Below, piece by piece: positions 9,208 to 18,895 of a DNA stretch of 64,000 bases (positions are counted from its first letter, which is position 1; each line of letters begins with the position of its first letter). Location of the stretch: the NCBI RefSeq assembly GCF_000378205.1, contig NZ_KB899417.1, positions 62,001 through 126,000 on the forward strand, in the 5' to 3' direction. The stretch comes from Sediminispirochaeta bajacaliforniensis DSM 16054 (GTDB lineage: Bacteria; Spirochaetota; Spirochaetia; DSM-16054; Sediminispirochaetaceae). The position numbers and the translations under genes were made by a program. The notes beneath the pieces were generated by a model. It worked only from the letters and a program-made list of their open reading frames with translations. It was not told where the DNA came from and made no database searches.

Positions 9208-10728
9208 GTGAAGTACAAAAAGAGTGATGTACCCGATTTCAGGAAGGCGGAAGGTTCTGCCTTTTCCCTGAAAGGCCGGATGCTCAGACAGGCGGTTGTG
9301 AGAAAATCGGTGAAAAGCCTTACGGGCGATATTGAAGATCTTCGATCGCTTTCCTGCTTAGCCGATAGTGATATTCAGTCATCACAGCTACGCCTATTTT
9401 TATCTGGTCTGATGCAGGATGTTGATAGGAAGGAGGGTATGGCGACTCTTTTTGCCCGTCTTGGTTCTTCCATCAATAGGCAGGCAAAGAAAAAACTCAT
9501 CGGAAACCTCATCTACAATTGGGGGTATGTGGGTGAGAAAATCCGGTATCGTTTTGCCAGCTACGAGCAGTGGCTTCCCGGCACCCTGGTGATCAGTCCT
9601 ACCATGCGTTGTAACCTCCATTGTACAGGGTGCTATTCCGGCCTTTACGAAAAAGCTGGAGACTTAAACGAAGAAGAGATCGATTCAATTCTGGATCAGG
9701 CCCGGAAACTTGGCATCTACTTTGTTGTTGTTTCCGGCGGTGAGCCCTATGTTCTGAAAGATATGTGGCTTCGGCTTTTCCGTAAGTACAGCGATATGTA
9801 CTTTCTTACCTTTACAAACGGTACCTTCATTGACCGGGAAACCGCCCGGGCCCTCGGGAAGCTTGGTAATGTTGCTCCTGCCATCAGCGTGGAAGGATAT
9901 GCTGCCGAAACCGATGAGCGTCGAGGAAAGGGAGTCCATGCAAAGGTGATCAATGCCATGCATAACTTGAGGGAAGAGGGGGTCCTGTTCGGCACCAGTG
10001 TTACCTATACACGCAAGAACATCGATACCATTACGAGTGACGAGTTTATCAAGTATTATATTGATCAGGGAGCGATCTTTAGCTGGTTCTTCATGTTCAT
10101 GCCGGTCGGCAAAGATCCCATTCTGGATTTGGTTCCCAGTCCTGAGCAGCGGCTTATGACAGGGCGAAAGATAGCGGATTTGCGCAAACGGCTTCCTATT
10201 TTCCTTGCGGATTTTTGGAACGACGGTCCTGCTGTAGGCGGTTGCCTTGCCGGAGGGCGATCCTATCTCCACATATTAAGCAGCGGTCAGGTTGAGCCAT
10301 GTGTTTTCGCCCATTTCGGTATCGACAATATCAGGGAAAAACCCCTCATCGAAGTTGTGAATTCTCCTTTTTTTAAGGCGATTCGAAATCGCTATCCCTA
10401 CAGCGACAATGCGAATCTCATGCGGCCGTGCATGATCATCGATAATCCCGAGGTCCTTCGTTCCGTCGTAGCCGAGTATCTGGTTCCGGAAGGTCATCCG
10501 CATTCCGAGGATCTTATCCATGATCCCGACGTTATTTCATGGATTGATATCTATGCACAGGCGTTTAAAGAGCTTACAGATCCCATATGGAACGAAAGAA
10601 TAGCCGACGAGAAGTATCGCTGGTATAAGGAGGGAAAAGAATATCCCCGCCTCTTCTGGTTCAGGCGACAAGCTGCAAACATAAAACCTGCCGATCCTGT
10701 TGAAGAAATGGTCATGCAGGAAAAATGA
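9208..10728 (+). CDS. Radical SAM protein with C-terminal SPASM-like region
   Basis: Predicted iron-sulfur enzyme of about 506 residues. It has the CxxxCxxC cluster motif (CNLHCTGCYSG near residue 132), a TIM-barrel-like core with VVVSGGEPYVL, and a C-terminal stretch with further cysteines (GGCLAG, SSGQVEPCVF, RPCMIID) that may hold a second cluster. I prefer GTG 9208 because a GGAGGT box lies seven bases upstream; an in-frame ATG at 9187 would place that box inside the gene. No peptide substrate gene is visible next to it. The 3' end overlaps the convergent kinase gene by 17 bases. Substrate unknown. Confidence 0.8.
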   Translation: MKYKKSDVPDFRKAEGSAFSLKGRMLRQAVVRKSVKSLTGDIEDLRSLSCLADSDIQSSQLRLFLSGLMQDVDRKEGMATLFARLGSSINRQAKKKLIGNLIYNWGYVGEKIRYRFASYEQWLPGTLVISPTMRCNLHCTGCYSGLYEKAGDLNEEEIDSILDQARKLGIYFVVVSGGEPYVLKDMWLRLFRKYSDMYFLTFTNGTFIDRETARALGKLGNVAPAISVEGYAAETDERRGKGVHAKVINAMHNLREEGVLFGTSVTYTRKNIDTITSDEFIKYYIDQGAIFSWFFMFMPVGKDPILDLVPSPEQRLMTGRKIADLRKRLPIFLADFWNDGPAVGGCLAGGRSYLHILSSGQVEPCVFAHFGIDNIREKPLIEVVNSPFFKAIRNRYPYSDNANLMRPCMIIDNPEVLRSVVAEYLVPEGHPHSEDLIHDPDVISWIDIYAQAFKELTDPIWNERIADEKYRWYKEGKEYPRLFWFRRQAANIKPADPVEEMVMQEK

Positions 10729-12439
10729 CGATGAATTGGACTCCTTCTTCCTGATTGCTGGTCATGGTTCCCCTGAGTTGGGAAGCGAGACTTTTGATCA
10801 AATCTCGGCTTAGGGTGCCGCTTTTGCTAAGGGTCGAATGGGGAGCGGTTTTATCCCAAACCGAAAGGATATACGTATCGCTGTTGCGCGTAAACGAGAC
10901 CTCGATCTTTGCCTTCTCTCTGTGTTTTTCATAACGGCCGATCATGAGGCTGATAAGCTCATTAACGATAAGGCCGCACGGAATTGCCTTATCGAGGGGA
11001 AGTCTCTGTCCCTCCGGTTCTGCCGAGAGCGTAATATGGTGAGCTCCGACGCTGCCGCAAATCATCCGGAGGTAGTCGCCTATCTCGATCTCGGTGTAGG
11101 TCCTTGTCGCATAGGCCGCTTCATGAACATATGCCATGGTCTGGATTCTCCGCTGGCACTGGATGATGGTATACCGATCTGAGAGGTCGTTGACTTCATC
11201 AGCCTGAAGGCAGAGCAGACTTGAGATGATCTGCAAATTGTTTTTTACGCGGTGATGGACCTCCTGCAGAAGCAACTCCTTTTCCCGCAGGTTTTGCTGC
11301 AATTCGCCGTAATTCTTCTTGATTCTGATTGCCATATTGAAGAAACTTTCCGCAAGAGAGGCTATCTCTCCCTTTTGACGGGCAATCTTAAAGATCTCTC
11401 TGGACACCTGAGGGTTTGCGGGATCGATATGTCTCACAATTTGTTCCAGCTCTCGTATAGGTTTTGTAACAGCCGATATGATGATTCCGCTTACAAAGGT
11501 AAAGAGTAGAAGCAGGAAAATGAGCACGATCACTGTTTTCTGGTCGGCTTTTTTCAACGGGGTGGTGAAGGCTGATTCGTTTAGGAAAACCCGGACCCTC
11601 CATTCGGGAAAACTGCTCATGTTAAGCGTTTGCTGTATTATGATGGTCTTCTTTTCGGTGTGCGTCCCCCCTTCCTCCTTTGGAGCCGAAGATGCTATCG
11701 TCTTGCCTGTATCGTCTATAACCTCGATGTATCCCTTTTTCGCATCCAATGCCGATGATAAAAAGGTGGATAAACCATCGAAGGTTACGGCCGTGGCAAC
11801 CACACCTTTCCTGCCGTCTTTTCCCTGGAACGGTATTGCGGATGAGATCGCCGGTACCTCACTGGAATAGAGTGAATAGGGCCGGGACCACACCTGATGG
11901 CCGGCCGATTGGGCATTCTTGTACCACGGACGCTGTCGGGGATCATAATCGGAAATCATATTGGTGAATTCCATCTTTCCCTCTTCGTCTATCCTGTAAA
12001 ACTCTAACGAACCGTTTGTTTGTTTCCCTGCTCTTCCGATCCTCAGGTTGTTGGGGCCCAATCGCTGCGCTTCCATATATTCTCCGTCGGAAAATGCTAG
12101 TGCGATGATTGCGAGTGAGTCGGCAGAAAGCAGCTGATGGTAAAACGTGTTTTGAAACGAAAAGCTGTCTATCTCCGCGTTGTTTTCTAAAAACGAGAAA
12201 TTTGAAGCATTGACTATGGTAATGGTCCGGGCATATTCAAAGAGATCTTGCAACTCCCGTATGGTGGTTTGTGCGGTATCCCGTGCGACTTGGTCGATCA
12301 ATTCTGCTACGACCCGATGTGCACTTGAAAGGTAGAGGGCCCATGAGCTCATTAATCCAAGAAAAAGGAGGAGGAAAAAGGGAAGAAACATAATTTTTCC
12401 CAAGCCTCCAAAACGTGTGCCTTGCTTTAAGCGTCTCAT
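10712..12439 (-). CDS. Membrane sensor histidine kinase, dCache-HAMP-HisKA_2
   Basis: A 575-residue sensor with an N-terminal transmembrane helix (IMFLPFFLLLFLGLMSSW), a large extracytoplasmic Cache-like domain containing DYDPRQRPWYKNA near 165, and a second helix near 310. These are followed by a HAMP segment and the HisKA_2 box EVHHRVKNNLQIISSLL near 395. The ATPase domain keeps the N-box (GLIVNELISLM) but the DxGxG box reads DKTAPHS and the GxG lid is poor, so ATP binding may be weak. No partner response regulator is adjacent. An extended -10 box abuts the ATG. The ligand is unknown. Confidence 0.82.
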   Translation of the reverse strand: MRRLKQGTRFGGLGKIMFLPFFLLLFLGLMSSWALYLSSAHRVVAELIDQVARDTAQTTIRELQDLFEYARTITIVNASNFSFLENNAEIDSFSFQNTFYHQLLSADSLAIIALAFSDGEYMEAQRLGPNNLRIGRAGKQTNGSLEFYRIDEEGKMEFTNMISDYDPRQRPWYKNAQSAGHQVWSRPYSLYSSEVPAISSAIPFQGKDGRKGVVATAVTFDGLSTFLSSALDAKKGYIEVIDDTGKTIASSAPKEEGGTHTEKKTIIIQQTLNMSSFPEWRVRVFLNESAFTTPLKKADQKTVIVLIFLLLLFTFVSGIIISAVTKPIRELEQIVRHIDPANPQVSREIFKIARQKGEIASLAESFFNMAIRIKKNYGELQQNLREKELLLQEVHHRVKNNLQIISSLLCLQADEVNDLSDRYTIIQCQRRIQTMAYVHEAAYATRTYTEIEIGDYLRMICGSVGAHHITLSAEPEGQRLPLDKAIPCGLIVNELISLMIGRYEKHREKAKIEVSFTRNSDTYILSVWDKTAPHSTLSKSGTLSRDLIKSLASQLRGTMTSNQEEGVQFIVIFPA

Positions 12440-12445
12440 CAGTCG

Positions 12446-12454
12446 ATTATAACA
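12446..12454 (-). promoter_or_regulatory. Extended -10 box abutting the HisKA_2 kinase start
   Basis: TGTTATAAT on the minus strand matches an extended -10 element. The predicted start coincides with the ATG at 12439, suggesting a leaderless message. There is no clear -35 box. Confidence 0.4.
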
Positions 12455-12487
12455 TATTTTCTTTTTTTATCGCTCCTTTGCAGCGTC

Positions 12488-13752
12488 TCAGGTTGGCTCC
12501 TTTAGTGCATCGGAAATGTTGCCCCGCACAGCCCCGATGGCGGGAAGAAAGCCCAGCACCCCTCCGCATAGGATTGCGCACAGGGGAACAATAACCATGG
12601 CCTTAAAAGGAATGTACAGAGGAGGAAGCGGGCCTTACTCCATGAGTTCCGCAAGAAAAGGCGAAAGAGCATCGAGGAAGGGTTTTTTGAGGAGAAATGC
12701 CATCGAAGTTCCTGCTGCCTCACCGATAAGGCTTAATGTTGTCGACAAGGCCCAAAACTCTTTCATGATCGTGGTTTTTACCGCACCGAAGGTTCTCTCC
12801 AGGGCAATTTCACGACGTCGCTCTACCGACTCGACAACCATGATGCTGAAGATGCCGAAGGAGCTGATGATGAGAAGCACAAAACCGAGGATATTGACTT
12901 GGATCGTAAACATATTTGCGGTTTGTTTTAGCTGCTTCATATGCAGATAGGCGCCGGGGCGAGCCCTCCCAGATGCTGAGACTGCTTGTGTCGTCGCCAT
13001 ACTCCCTAATAAGAAAGGAACGGATGCGTGCCTCGGAGCCTTTAGCATCTTGCTTGTCGATTTTCAATACCACTTGCCCTGCTGCAATGTTCCTAAGCGT
13101 CTCCCGACCGTGGCCCGTCTTTAGAAAAGCCGTATAGGGAACCACCATGTCTCCAATTCCCCATGCCTTTCGTTGAGGCTCCCGGGGGGAGGCATAGACC
13201 CCTGCAACTATGAATTGTGTATCAGGATCAATGGCTGGTCCTTCACACTCTATTACTTCCCCGATTGCGCCGTCGACCGAAGCAAACACATCGCCTGACA
13301 GCTCTTCACTGATCCAAATTCTATGTGTTCTCTTGTCGATATCGGCATCGTCCATTGGGACCCCGGCTATCATATGTAGTGAAAAAACATCGAAATATGC
13401 GGGATCGCTTCCGATTGCCGAACGTATATTCCATCTATCCCCATTGCTGATGATGTCGTGAAATGGGGGCAGGGTAATAAACGCTGCGTTCTCTATTGAT
13501 GGGATATTGGAAAGAAGTTTTTTCTGTATCGATGGGTCCCATTTCGGCGGCCATTCCTTTATGAACTCGCCATCCCTGTCCATGGTACCGTCAAGTATCG
13601 ACTCGATACCAATCTGGTCGGTTATGATGGCTGAGGCACTTACCGAAAGTATAAGGATGGCTGTTTCCCAAGGAGAGTGCGATGAGGGTCATGATCACCT
13701 TTCCCGGAGTCTGTCTCAATTGCCCGGTAAGCATTACCACGATTTTTTTCAC
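12488..13752 (-). pseudogene. Decayed MacB/LolE-like ABC permease (second permease)
   Basis: Remnant of a FtsX/MacB-type permease. The GTG start at 13752 encodes VKKIVVMLTGQLRQTPGK with a GGAGG box. A one-base insertion near 13664-13668 then shifts the frame into the periplasmic domain (SASAIITDQIGIESILDG). A further C insertion near 12955-12959 shifts it into the membrane domain (FGIFSIMVVESVERRREIAL). An in-frame TAA at 12635-12637 cuts off the final helix and tail, which remain recognisable to FLPAIGAVRGNISDAL. Each frame is well conserved, so the decay is recent. Intact relatives work in efflux or lipoprotein release. It starts ten bases after the first permease remnant ends. Confidence 0.85.
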
Positions 13753-13761
13753 ATGGCCCTC

Positions 13762-15044
13762 CTATCTTACTCTCATGGCACCAGTCGGGCGGACCATAGC
13801 ATTCTGATAGGCTGGTATGAGAGAGAAGGCCAGAATAAAGAGCCAGGAGACGAGGGTTCCACAGGCCGTAAGCACCGATGATGCTCCTTCGATCCCTATC
13901 GCTTGCAGCATCGATCGCGAAAGATGGACGGAAAAGGTGAGACTAAGGAGGCTCCCGATAGTGTGATGACAAGGGTTTCGGCACTCAACAGGCGCAGAAC
14001 CTCCTTCTGAGATACTCCCAGGGCCATGAGAATACCAAGCTTTTCTCTCATCCTCATTCCCCTGCCCATGAAAATATTACCGACATTGACCGCCGACATA
14101 AAAAGCCCCGAAAACGAAAGAAATAATATAAGCAGGTTGATGCCCCTGTTGCGTTTGACAAGCTGCTCTACTGCATGCCTTGGATCAAAACAAACGATAC
14201 CTTCTGTCGCCGATCGTGAAGAGAACCAAGCGGAAAGCTGTGCGCAAGCCTCCTCGATCTGATGTGGTGAAGCCACGGCAAATCGTAGTTGAGGGGGGGG
14301 AAGTACCTTTTTATCCTGCCAAGGGAGAAAGAAAATTTCGTCATATCGGTTTCCCGCCTCTTTCAGAATACCTATGACCGTCAGGTAGCCTTCGTATGTT
14401 AATAGTTTCTTACCAATGAGAAGGGAGGGTGGGGCCCCGTTTCTGGATTGCCGGGTGAGCTCTTCGGCTAAGTTTTTTCCCAAAACGATTACCTGTGCCC
14501 CCTCTTCACACGCTTTATCGAAAAAAAGAGAGCCCAACATAGCTTCCAATGTTCGCGCGGCAAAGAACTGCGGGGTTACTTCATAGCCCTTCGCCTCTTC
14601 CTGTTCCGCAATAATGATGGAACTATCGTTTCTTGCATTAGCCAAATCACTTTTCCCGCACCTTGGTGTTGATGCCTCCCGCCTTACCGAAGCATCATTG
14701 ATAAAATGTATCATCGACCGATGTTCCACATACGCATGCATGATCGCCGGGATAGATTTTGCGATCGAGAGATCCGCTGTTGTAAGAGGGGTGCCTACTG
14801 CAGATACAGAACGAATTGCGGCCCTCTACATCGCATCGGCCTCGTCTCTCATGCCGACGACGATTTCTCGATATTCGGGAACATCTAAAATCTGCCTGGA
14901 CCATTGCCAGGTCCTGGAAGCAAGATCAATAGCCGAAGAGGCAACCCCTACGCCCAAAGCAACCAGAATGATCAGCAGAATCGATTCCGTGAAACGTTCT
15001 GAAAAACGTCGGACCATCAAAAGGGTTGCCTCTGCTCTTTTCAT
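13762..15044 (-). pseudogene. Decayed MacB/LolC-like ABC permease (first permease)
   Basis: The frame opens at ATG 15044 with a transmembrane helix (ESILLIILVALGVGVASS). It is interrupted by an in-frame TAG at 14826-14828, then continues in the same frame through the periplasmic domain and the FtsX core (MSAVNVGNIFMGRGMRMREKLGILM). A one-base deletion near 13953-13955 throws the last helices out of frame; they continue as LIPAYQNAMVRPTGAMRVR to a TAG at 13762. At least two lesions make a functional product unlikely. Its start overlaps the ATPase remnant, as in intact operons of this type. Confidence 0.85.
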
Positions 15045-15735
15045 CAGCGGCTTCCGCCTTGCCGTGTGTCACTATGCAGCCTGCCGTCTCTGATCTGGAT
15101 TATCCTTTCCGCTCGTGCGGCCTGGGAAGGATTGTGTGTCACCATTACGATGGTGACTCCCCGCCGGTGAAAGGTTTCAAGAAGCTGAATAATCTCTTTA
15201 CCAGCATCGGTAGACAGGTTTCCGGTGGGTTCGTCGGCGAGGATCACGTCGGGACCGATCGATAGTGCCCGGGCAATGGCGACCCTCTGTTGCTCTCCTT
15301 TGCTGAGCATGGTCGGTCTATGATTCATTTTGTTCTCGAGACCTACCTCAACCAGTAATTCGCCGGCCCTCTCCTTGCGCTGTGGCTTTGAAAGGCCTGC
15401 ATATTCCATGGGAAGCATTACATTTTCCATGGCGCTTAGTTCGGAAAAAAGATTGAACCGTTGGAAGATGAATCCGAAATGGCAGTTCGTATCCTTGCCT
15501 TCTCTCGGTCGGGGAGTGCCGTTATATCATATTTCTCAAATAGATACGTGCCGGAGGTGGCGGTATCGAGGATTCCGAGGATATGGAGGATCGTCGACTT
15601 TCCCGATCCCGAGGGACCCATAATGGCAACATACTCTCTCCGATCGATAGAAAAAGAGATATCCCTGAGCGCTTCGATGTTCGTATCTCCGACTTTGTAA
15701 GCCTTTCCTATGTGGCTTAAATCGACCAACAACAT
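15044..15735 (-). pseudogene. Frameshifted MacB/LolD-like ABC ATPase
   Basis: Remnant of the ATPase subunit. The first frame holds LLVDLSHIGKAYKVGD, Walker A (MGPSGSGKST) and ALPDREKARIR. A single-base deletion near 15486-15489 interrupts it just before the Q-loop (HFGFIFQRFNLFSELS in the other frame). The second frame holds the signature [15 protein letters not shown], Walker [14 protein letters not shown] and H-loop MVTHNPSQAARAERI. All motifs are otherwise intact, so this is one disabling event. The start is set at the ATG of MLLVDLS preceded by AAGGAG. It diverges from the sensor kinase at 15911. Confidence 0.85.
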
Positions 15736-15910
15736 GCTCCTTGCATCAGGCATGATAGAGAAGTTTCCAACTATAGAGCCTATCGTCGGGGTCCATTCCA
15801 ATGGTGAAAAGTTGGTAGAAAAGTTGTAAAGTTTGTAAAAATGAATGGCCAATCCTTCCTTCCCTCTTTTTTTACTGGATGTGCCGTACATCAATGCGTA
15901 TGATAAGTTC

Positions 15911-17605
15911 ATGAGAAATAAGCGCATCGGACGAATTCGGAGCGGCTTGCTGATAGCCTCTATCGTCGTCATGCTTTCCGTTATCGGAACTCTTCAGCAT
16001 CGGTGGTTTAAGCGTGCTGCCGTTGGTGAGTTGGCCCGAAGTTACCGTTCGATTTACACCCTCGTCATACGAACAGCCGCCAGAGAGTTTCAGCGTTTCA
16101 ATCCGCTCTTTGACGCGCTTCAATCCGAGCATGGCGCGATAGAGGCGACAGTGGAAAAGCAGTGGTTGTTATACGGTCCGAAAGGCGCCGTCGTCGAGCT
16201 CTTTGATTCCATTTCATGGCTTGATACCGCCGCTCCACAAGAGCTTCATTCATATCAAGGGCCTGAAGCAGGATGGTCGCTTATCCACGATCCCCTCTTT
16301 GTTGCTTCGCTTCCTTTTTCTGTTTCTGGTGACATCCTGAAAGAGGGAATGGCCTTCGACGACTATCAGGGAAACAGCTGGTTCGTTATGCCAGGAAACG
16401 AAAAAGGCAGGCTGGTTATGATTCGATTCAATAACGATGCCTTTTTTTCGAAGCATGTGGAACCTGCAATAGCTCTTGCCTTGCCCGAGTTCAGAATTTC
16501 CTGGATGGATTTTGAAGAGATGCGAAAGCGAAATCTTCCTTTCAAATTCAACTGGGGCTGGGATGATCGGATTTCCTTTCGGCCTTTTGAAAGTTTGCTC
16601 GGCTTTTCGAAAGCGCCACGTGAGATAGGTATTTTTGTTCCGCTGGTCTATGATCGGGAAGATCAGCATCCGGATCCGGGACCTGGACGATTTGCCGTTA
16701 TCGAGTCCCTCAACGGTCCCGTTACCGGAGATCTTGAATACACCCTTGCGATGAATTGGTTCCTTGGAATGCTTCTGCTCGCCGGTGTGGGAGGAGGTTT
16801 TATTGTTCTGGTCCTTCAGATGAAGCGGCTGAGTCTCTTGCGTTCCCAGGAGCGGGAATTTGTCGCATCGATAAGTCATGAGCTCCGTACTCCTCTCTCC
16901 GTGATCCGCTCTGCCGCCGATAATCTCTCCAGCGGTATCGTTCCACCCGAGAGATTCGATACCTACTGCTCGCTTATTTCCGGCCAGGTCGATCGGCTCG
17001 GTGGCATGATCGAGGAGGTCCTGCTCTATTCCGGTATGGAAAGCAGATTAGCCGCCGGACGCCGGCAAAACAGTGAGAGGCCCCTTCTTTTTGCCCCTTT
17101 CTTTCAGGAACTGGAACATGAACTTTCCCAGCTTGCCTCCGAATACGGGAAAAATCTGGAGCTGAGAAGCAGCGGACTGCCACGAGGCGCCGTTACCGAT
17201 TCCGAAGCCCTTGCCATGATTATCAGGAACCTGGTAATCAATGCGGTGTATCATGCCTGGAAGCGAGAGGAGGAGGGAACCGTAATTGTCACCGCTCGCT
17301 TACAGGTGCCTCGAAGTCTTGTCTTTACCGTTGAGGATGACGGCAGAGGAATAGAGCCCAAGGAACAAAGGCGTATCTTTGATCCCTTTTATCGTGATAA
17401 AATAAGCAGAGAGGCGCAGGAACAAGGGTCTGGGCTTGGCCTGTTCTTGGCGTCTAAAAGGGCCCTTTTATTGGGGGGGACGCTTCGTGTCGAAAGCCCT
17501 AGAATATTAATTGACGGACGCAAAGCGTCCGGGACCAAATTCGTTCTTGTTATCCCCTGGGTCCCGTATGAAGAGGAAGAGGATGAGCAACATTTTAATC
17601 ATTGA
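15911..17605 (+). CDS. Sensor histidine kinase next to the decayed MacB-like cluster
   Basis: Membrane sensor of about 564 residues. A short cytoplasmic tail (MRNKRIGRIR) leads into a first helix (LLIASIVVMLSVIGTL), an extracytoplasmic domain of roughly 260 residues without a recognised fold, and a second helix near 290. Next come a HisKA H-box (FVASISHELRTPLSVIRSA) and a complete HATPase domain (DDGRGIEPKEQRRIFDPF, GSGLGLFLASKRA). ATG 15911 fits the topology; the frame is open to ATG 15845. It overlaps the downstream response regulator by 23 bases. The divergent ABC cluster, now a pseudogene, was its likely output, leaving this pair possibly orphaned. Confidence 0.87.
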   Translation: MRNKRIGRIRSGLLIASIVVMLSVIGTLQHRWFKRAAVGELARSYRSIYTLVIRTAAREFQRFNPLFDALQSEHGAIEATVEKQWLLYGPKGAVVELFDSISWLDTAAPQELHSYQGPEAGWSLIHDPLFVASLPFSVSGDILKEGMAFDDYQGNSWFVMPGNEKGRLVMIRFNNDAFFSKHVEPAIALALPEFRISWMDFEEMRKRNLPFKFNWGWDDRISFRPFESLLGFSKAPREIGIFVPLVYDREDQHPDPGPGRFAVIESLNGPVTGDLEYTLAMNWFLGMLLLAGVGGGFIVLVLQMKRLSLLRSQEREFVASISHELRTPLSVIRSAADNLSSGIVPPERFDTYCSLISGQVDRLGGMIEEVLLYSGMESRLAAGRRQNSERPLLFAPFFQELEHELSQLASEYGKNLELRSSGLPRGAVTDSEALAMIIRNLVINAVYHAWKREEEGTVIVTARLQVPRSLVFTVEDDGRGIEPKEQRRIFDPFYRDKISREAQEQGSGLGLFLASKRALLLGGTLRVESPRILIDGRKASGTKFVLVIPWVPYEEEEDEQHFNH

Positions 17606-18278
17606 AGATGAGCCGGGTCTGCAAATGACGCTCGAAGACCGCCTGCGCGTCGAAGGATACGAGGTTACCCTTGCCGGTGATGGTCTGCGGGGAGAGGCCG
17701 CGGCTCTTACGGGACAACACGATTTGATTATCCTGGATATTATGCTTCCGGGAAGAGACGGGTTTAGTGTTTGTTCAAGGCTCCGTAAGGCGGGCATTAA
17801 CACTCCCGTGCTGATGCTTACGGCCAGAGGCAGCGATATCGACATTGTTGCCGGCCTCAGACAGGGAGCCGACGACTATATGGCGAAACCCTTTGACATG
17901 AATATCCTCCTTGCCAGGGTTGAGGCGCTTTTGCGACGTGCGACCATGGCCTCTTCTGCCTTGGCCGAAGAGGGGGAGCAGCCAAGATACCAGTTCGGCA
18001 CTTTTCTGCTCGATCTCGATAAAAGAGAGCTCTATCTTGATGATGATCCTGTTCTGTTGAGTGCCCAGGAGTATCGACTCTTGGAGTATCTGGTGCGGCG
18101 GCCTAATAAGGTGCTTTCAAGGGACCAAATTATGGATGAGGTGTGGAGCTATTCTTCCGAGGCCACCAGCCGGACCGTTGATGTTCATGTTGCTAAGCTG
18201 CGGCAGAAGCTTGGTGAAACCGCCATCCCCCGTCATATTCTGACCATACGCGGGAGAGGATATAAATTCATTCCCTAA
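17583..18278 (+). CDS. OmpR/PhoB-family response regulator
   Basis: DNA-binding partner of the upstream kinase, 231 residues. The receiver domain starts MSNILIIEDEPGLQ, has the phospho-acceptor aspartate in LIILDIMLPGRDGF near residue 54 and the conserved lysine in DDYMAKPFDMN near 104. The C-terminal winged helix is typical (LSAQEYRLLEYLVRRPNKVLS and SRTVDVHVAKLRQKLG). The ATG lies inside the kinase gene, so the two are co-expressed. By neighbourhood it would have controlled the ABC cluster transcribed the other way from 15.7 kb; other targets are not visible. Confidence 0.9.
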   Translation: MSNILIIEDEPGLQMTLEDRLRVEGYEVTLAGDGLRGEAAALTGQHDLIILDIMLPGRDGFSVCSRLRKAGINTPVLMLTARGSDIDIVAGLRQGADDYMAKPFDMNILLARVEALLRRATMASSALAEEGEQPRYQFGTFLLDLDKRELYLDDDPVLLSAQEYRLLEYLVRRPNKVLSRDQIMDEVWSYSSEATSRTVDVHVAKLRQKLGETAIPRHILTIRGRGYKFIP

Positions 18279-18287
18279 AACGTCGAT

Positions 18288-18884
18288 CTATCGCTTTTTT
18301 GCCGTAACGACACAATCCACCTGCACAGGCGCCCCATCGGTATCATACCCCGATGGATGCCGTTGGCTTTCAGCCTTTATGATCTCCATCCCCGCGAGAA
18401 GAGCCGTGAGCTTTTGAGGCGTATAGAGGAGTTCCTGATTTTGCGGCCCACCCAGAGTGTTTTTCGCATCATGGCCGATCACCAGTAAGGTACCCTCATG
18501 CTTGAGGGCCTTCTGCGCCTTCTGTAAAACAAGGGCAAGCAACTCCGTGCCGGGGTGAAAATAGCATATGGTGACCAGATCGAAGCTCTGTGGCTCGGGA
18601 TCGTAGCTCCTCACATCCGCTATCACCCCATGGATGGAAAGACCGGCTTCCGCCGCCATTGCTTTTCCCGCTTCAATTGCAACATCGGAGAAATCGACAG
18701 CGGTAACTTCCCATCCCCGGGATGCCAGAGCCATTGCATTGTGCCCCGTTCCTGCTGCCAGATCCAGCGCTTTGCCCGGCTGTAACGGTGCCGTTTCTTT
18801 CAAGAAAATGGGACTTGGCACTTTGTGATGGTTATTGCCGTTGCGGTATCGGCTGTTCCAGCGTTCTCTCCTGTCATCTTCCAC
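18288..18884 (-). CDS. Class I SAM-dependent methyltransferase (TehB/UbiE-like)
   Basis: Small cytoplasmic methyltransferase of 198 residues. SAM motif I reads ALDLAAGTGHNAMALA near residue 37, motif II AVDFSDVAIEAG near 60, and the post-motif FDLVTICYFHPG near 110. The N-terminal ERWNSRYRNGN resembles TehB-type and related small methyltransferases, but the acceptor substrate cannot be told. It starts with GTG preceded by AGGAG and follows the DUF1456 gene by 11 bases, so they form a pair. Confidence 0.82.
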   Translation of the reverse strand: MEDDRRERWNSRYRNGNNHHKVPSPIFLKETAPLQPGKALDLAAGTGHNAMALASRGWEVTAVDFSDVAIEAGKAMAAEAGLSIHGVIADVRSYDPEPQSFDLVTICYFHPGTELLALVLQKAQKALKHEGTLLVIGHDAKNTLGGPQNQELLYTPQKLTALLAGMEIIKAESQRHPSGYDTDGAPVQVDCVVTAKKR

Positions 18885-18895
18885 AATTGCTGCTC

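Noticed and set aside
14826-14828. In-frame TAG in the first MacB-like permease as readthrough or pyrrolysine
   Set aside because: The same gene and its partners carry frameshifts and another stop codon, so general decay explains it.
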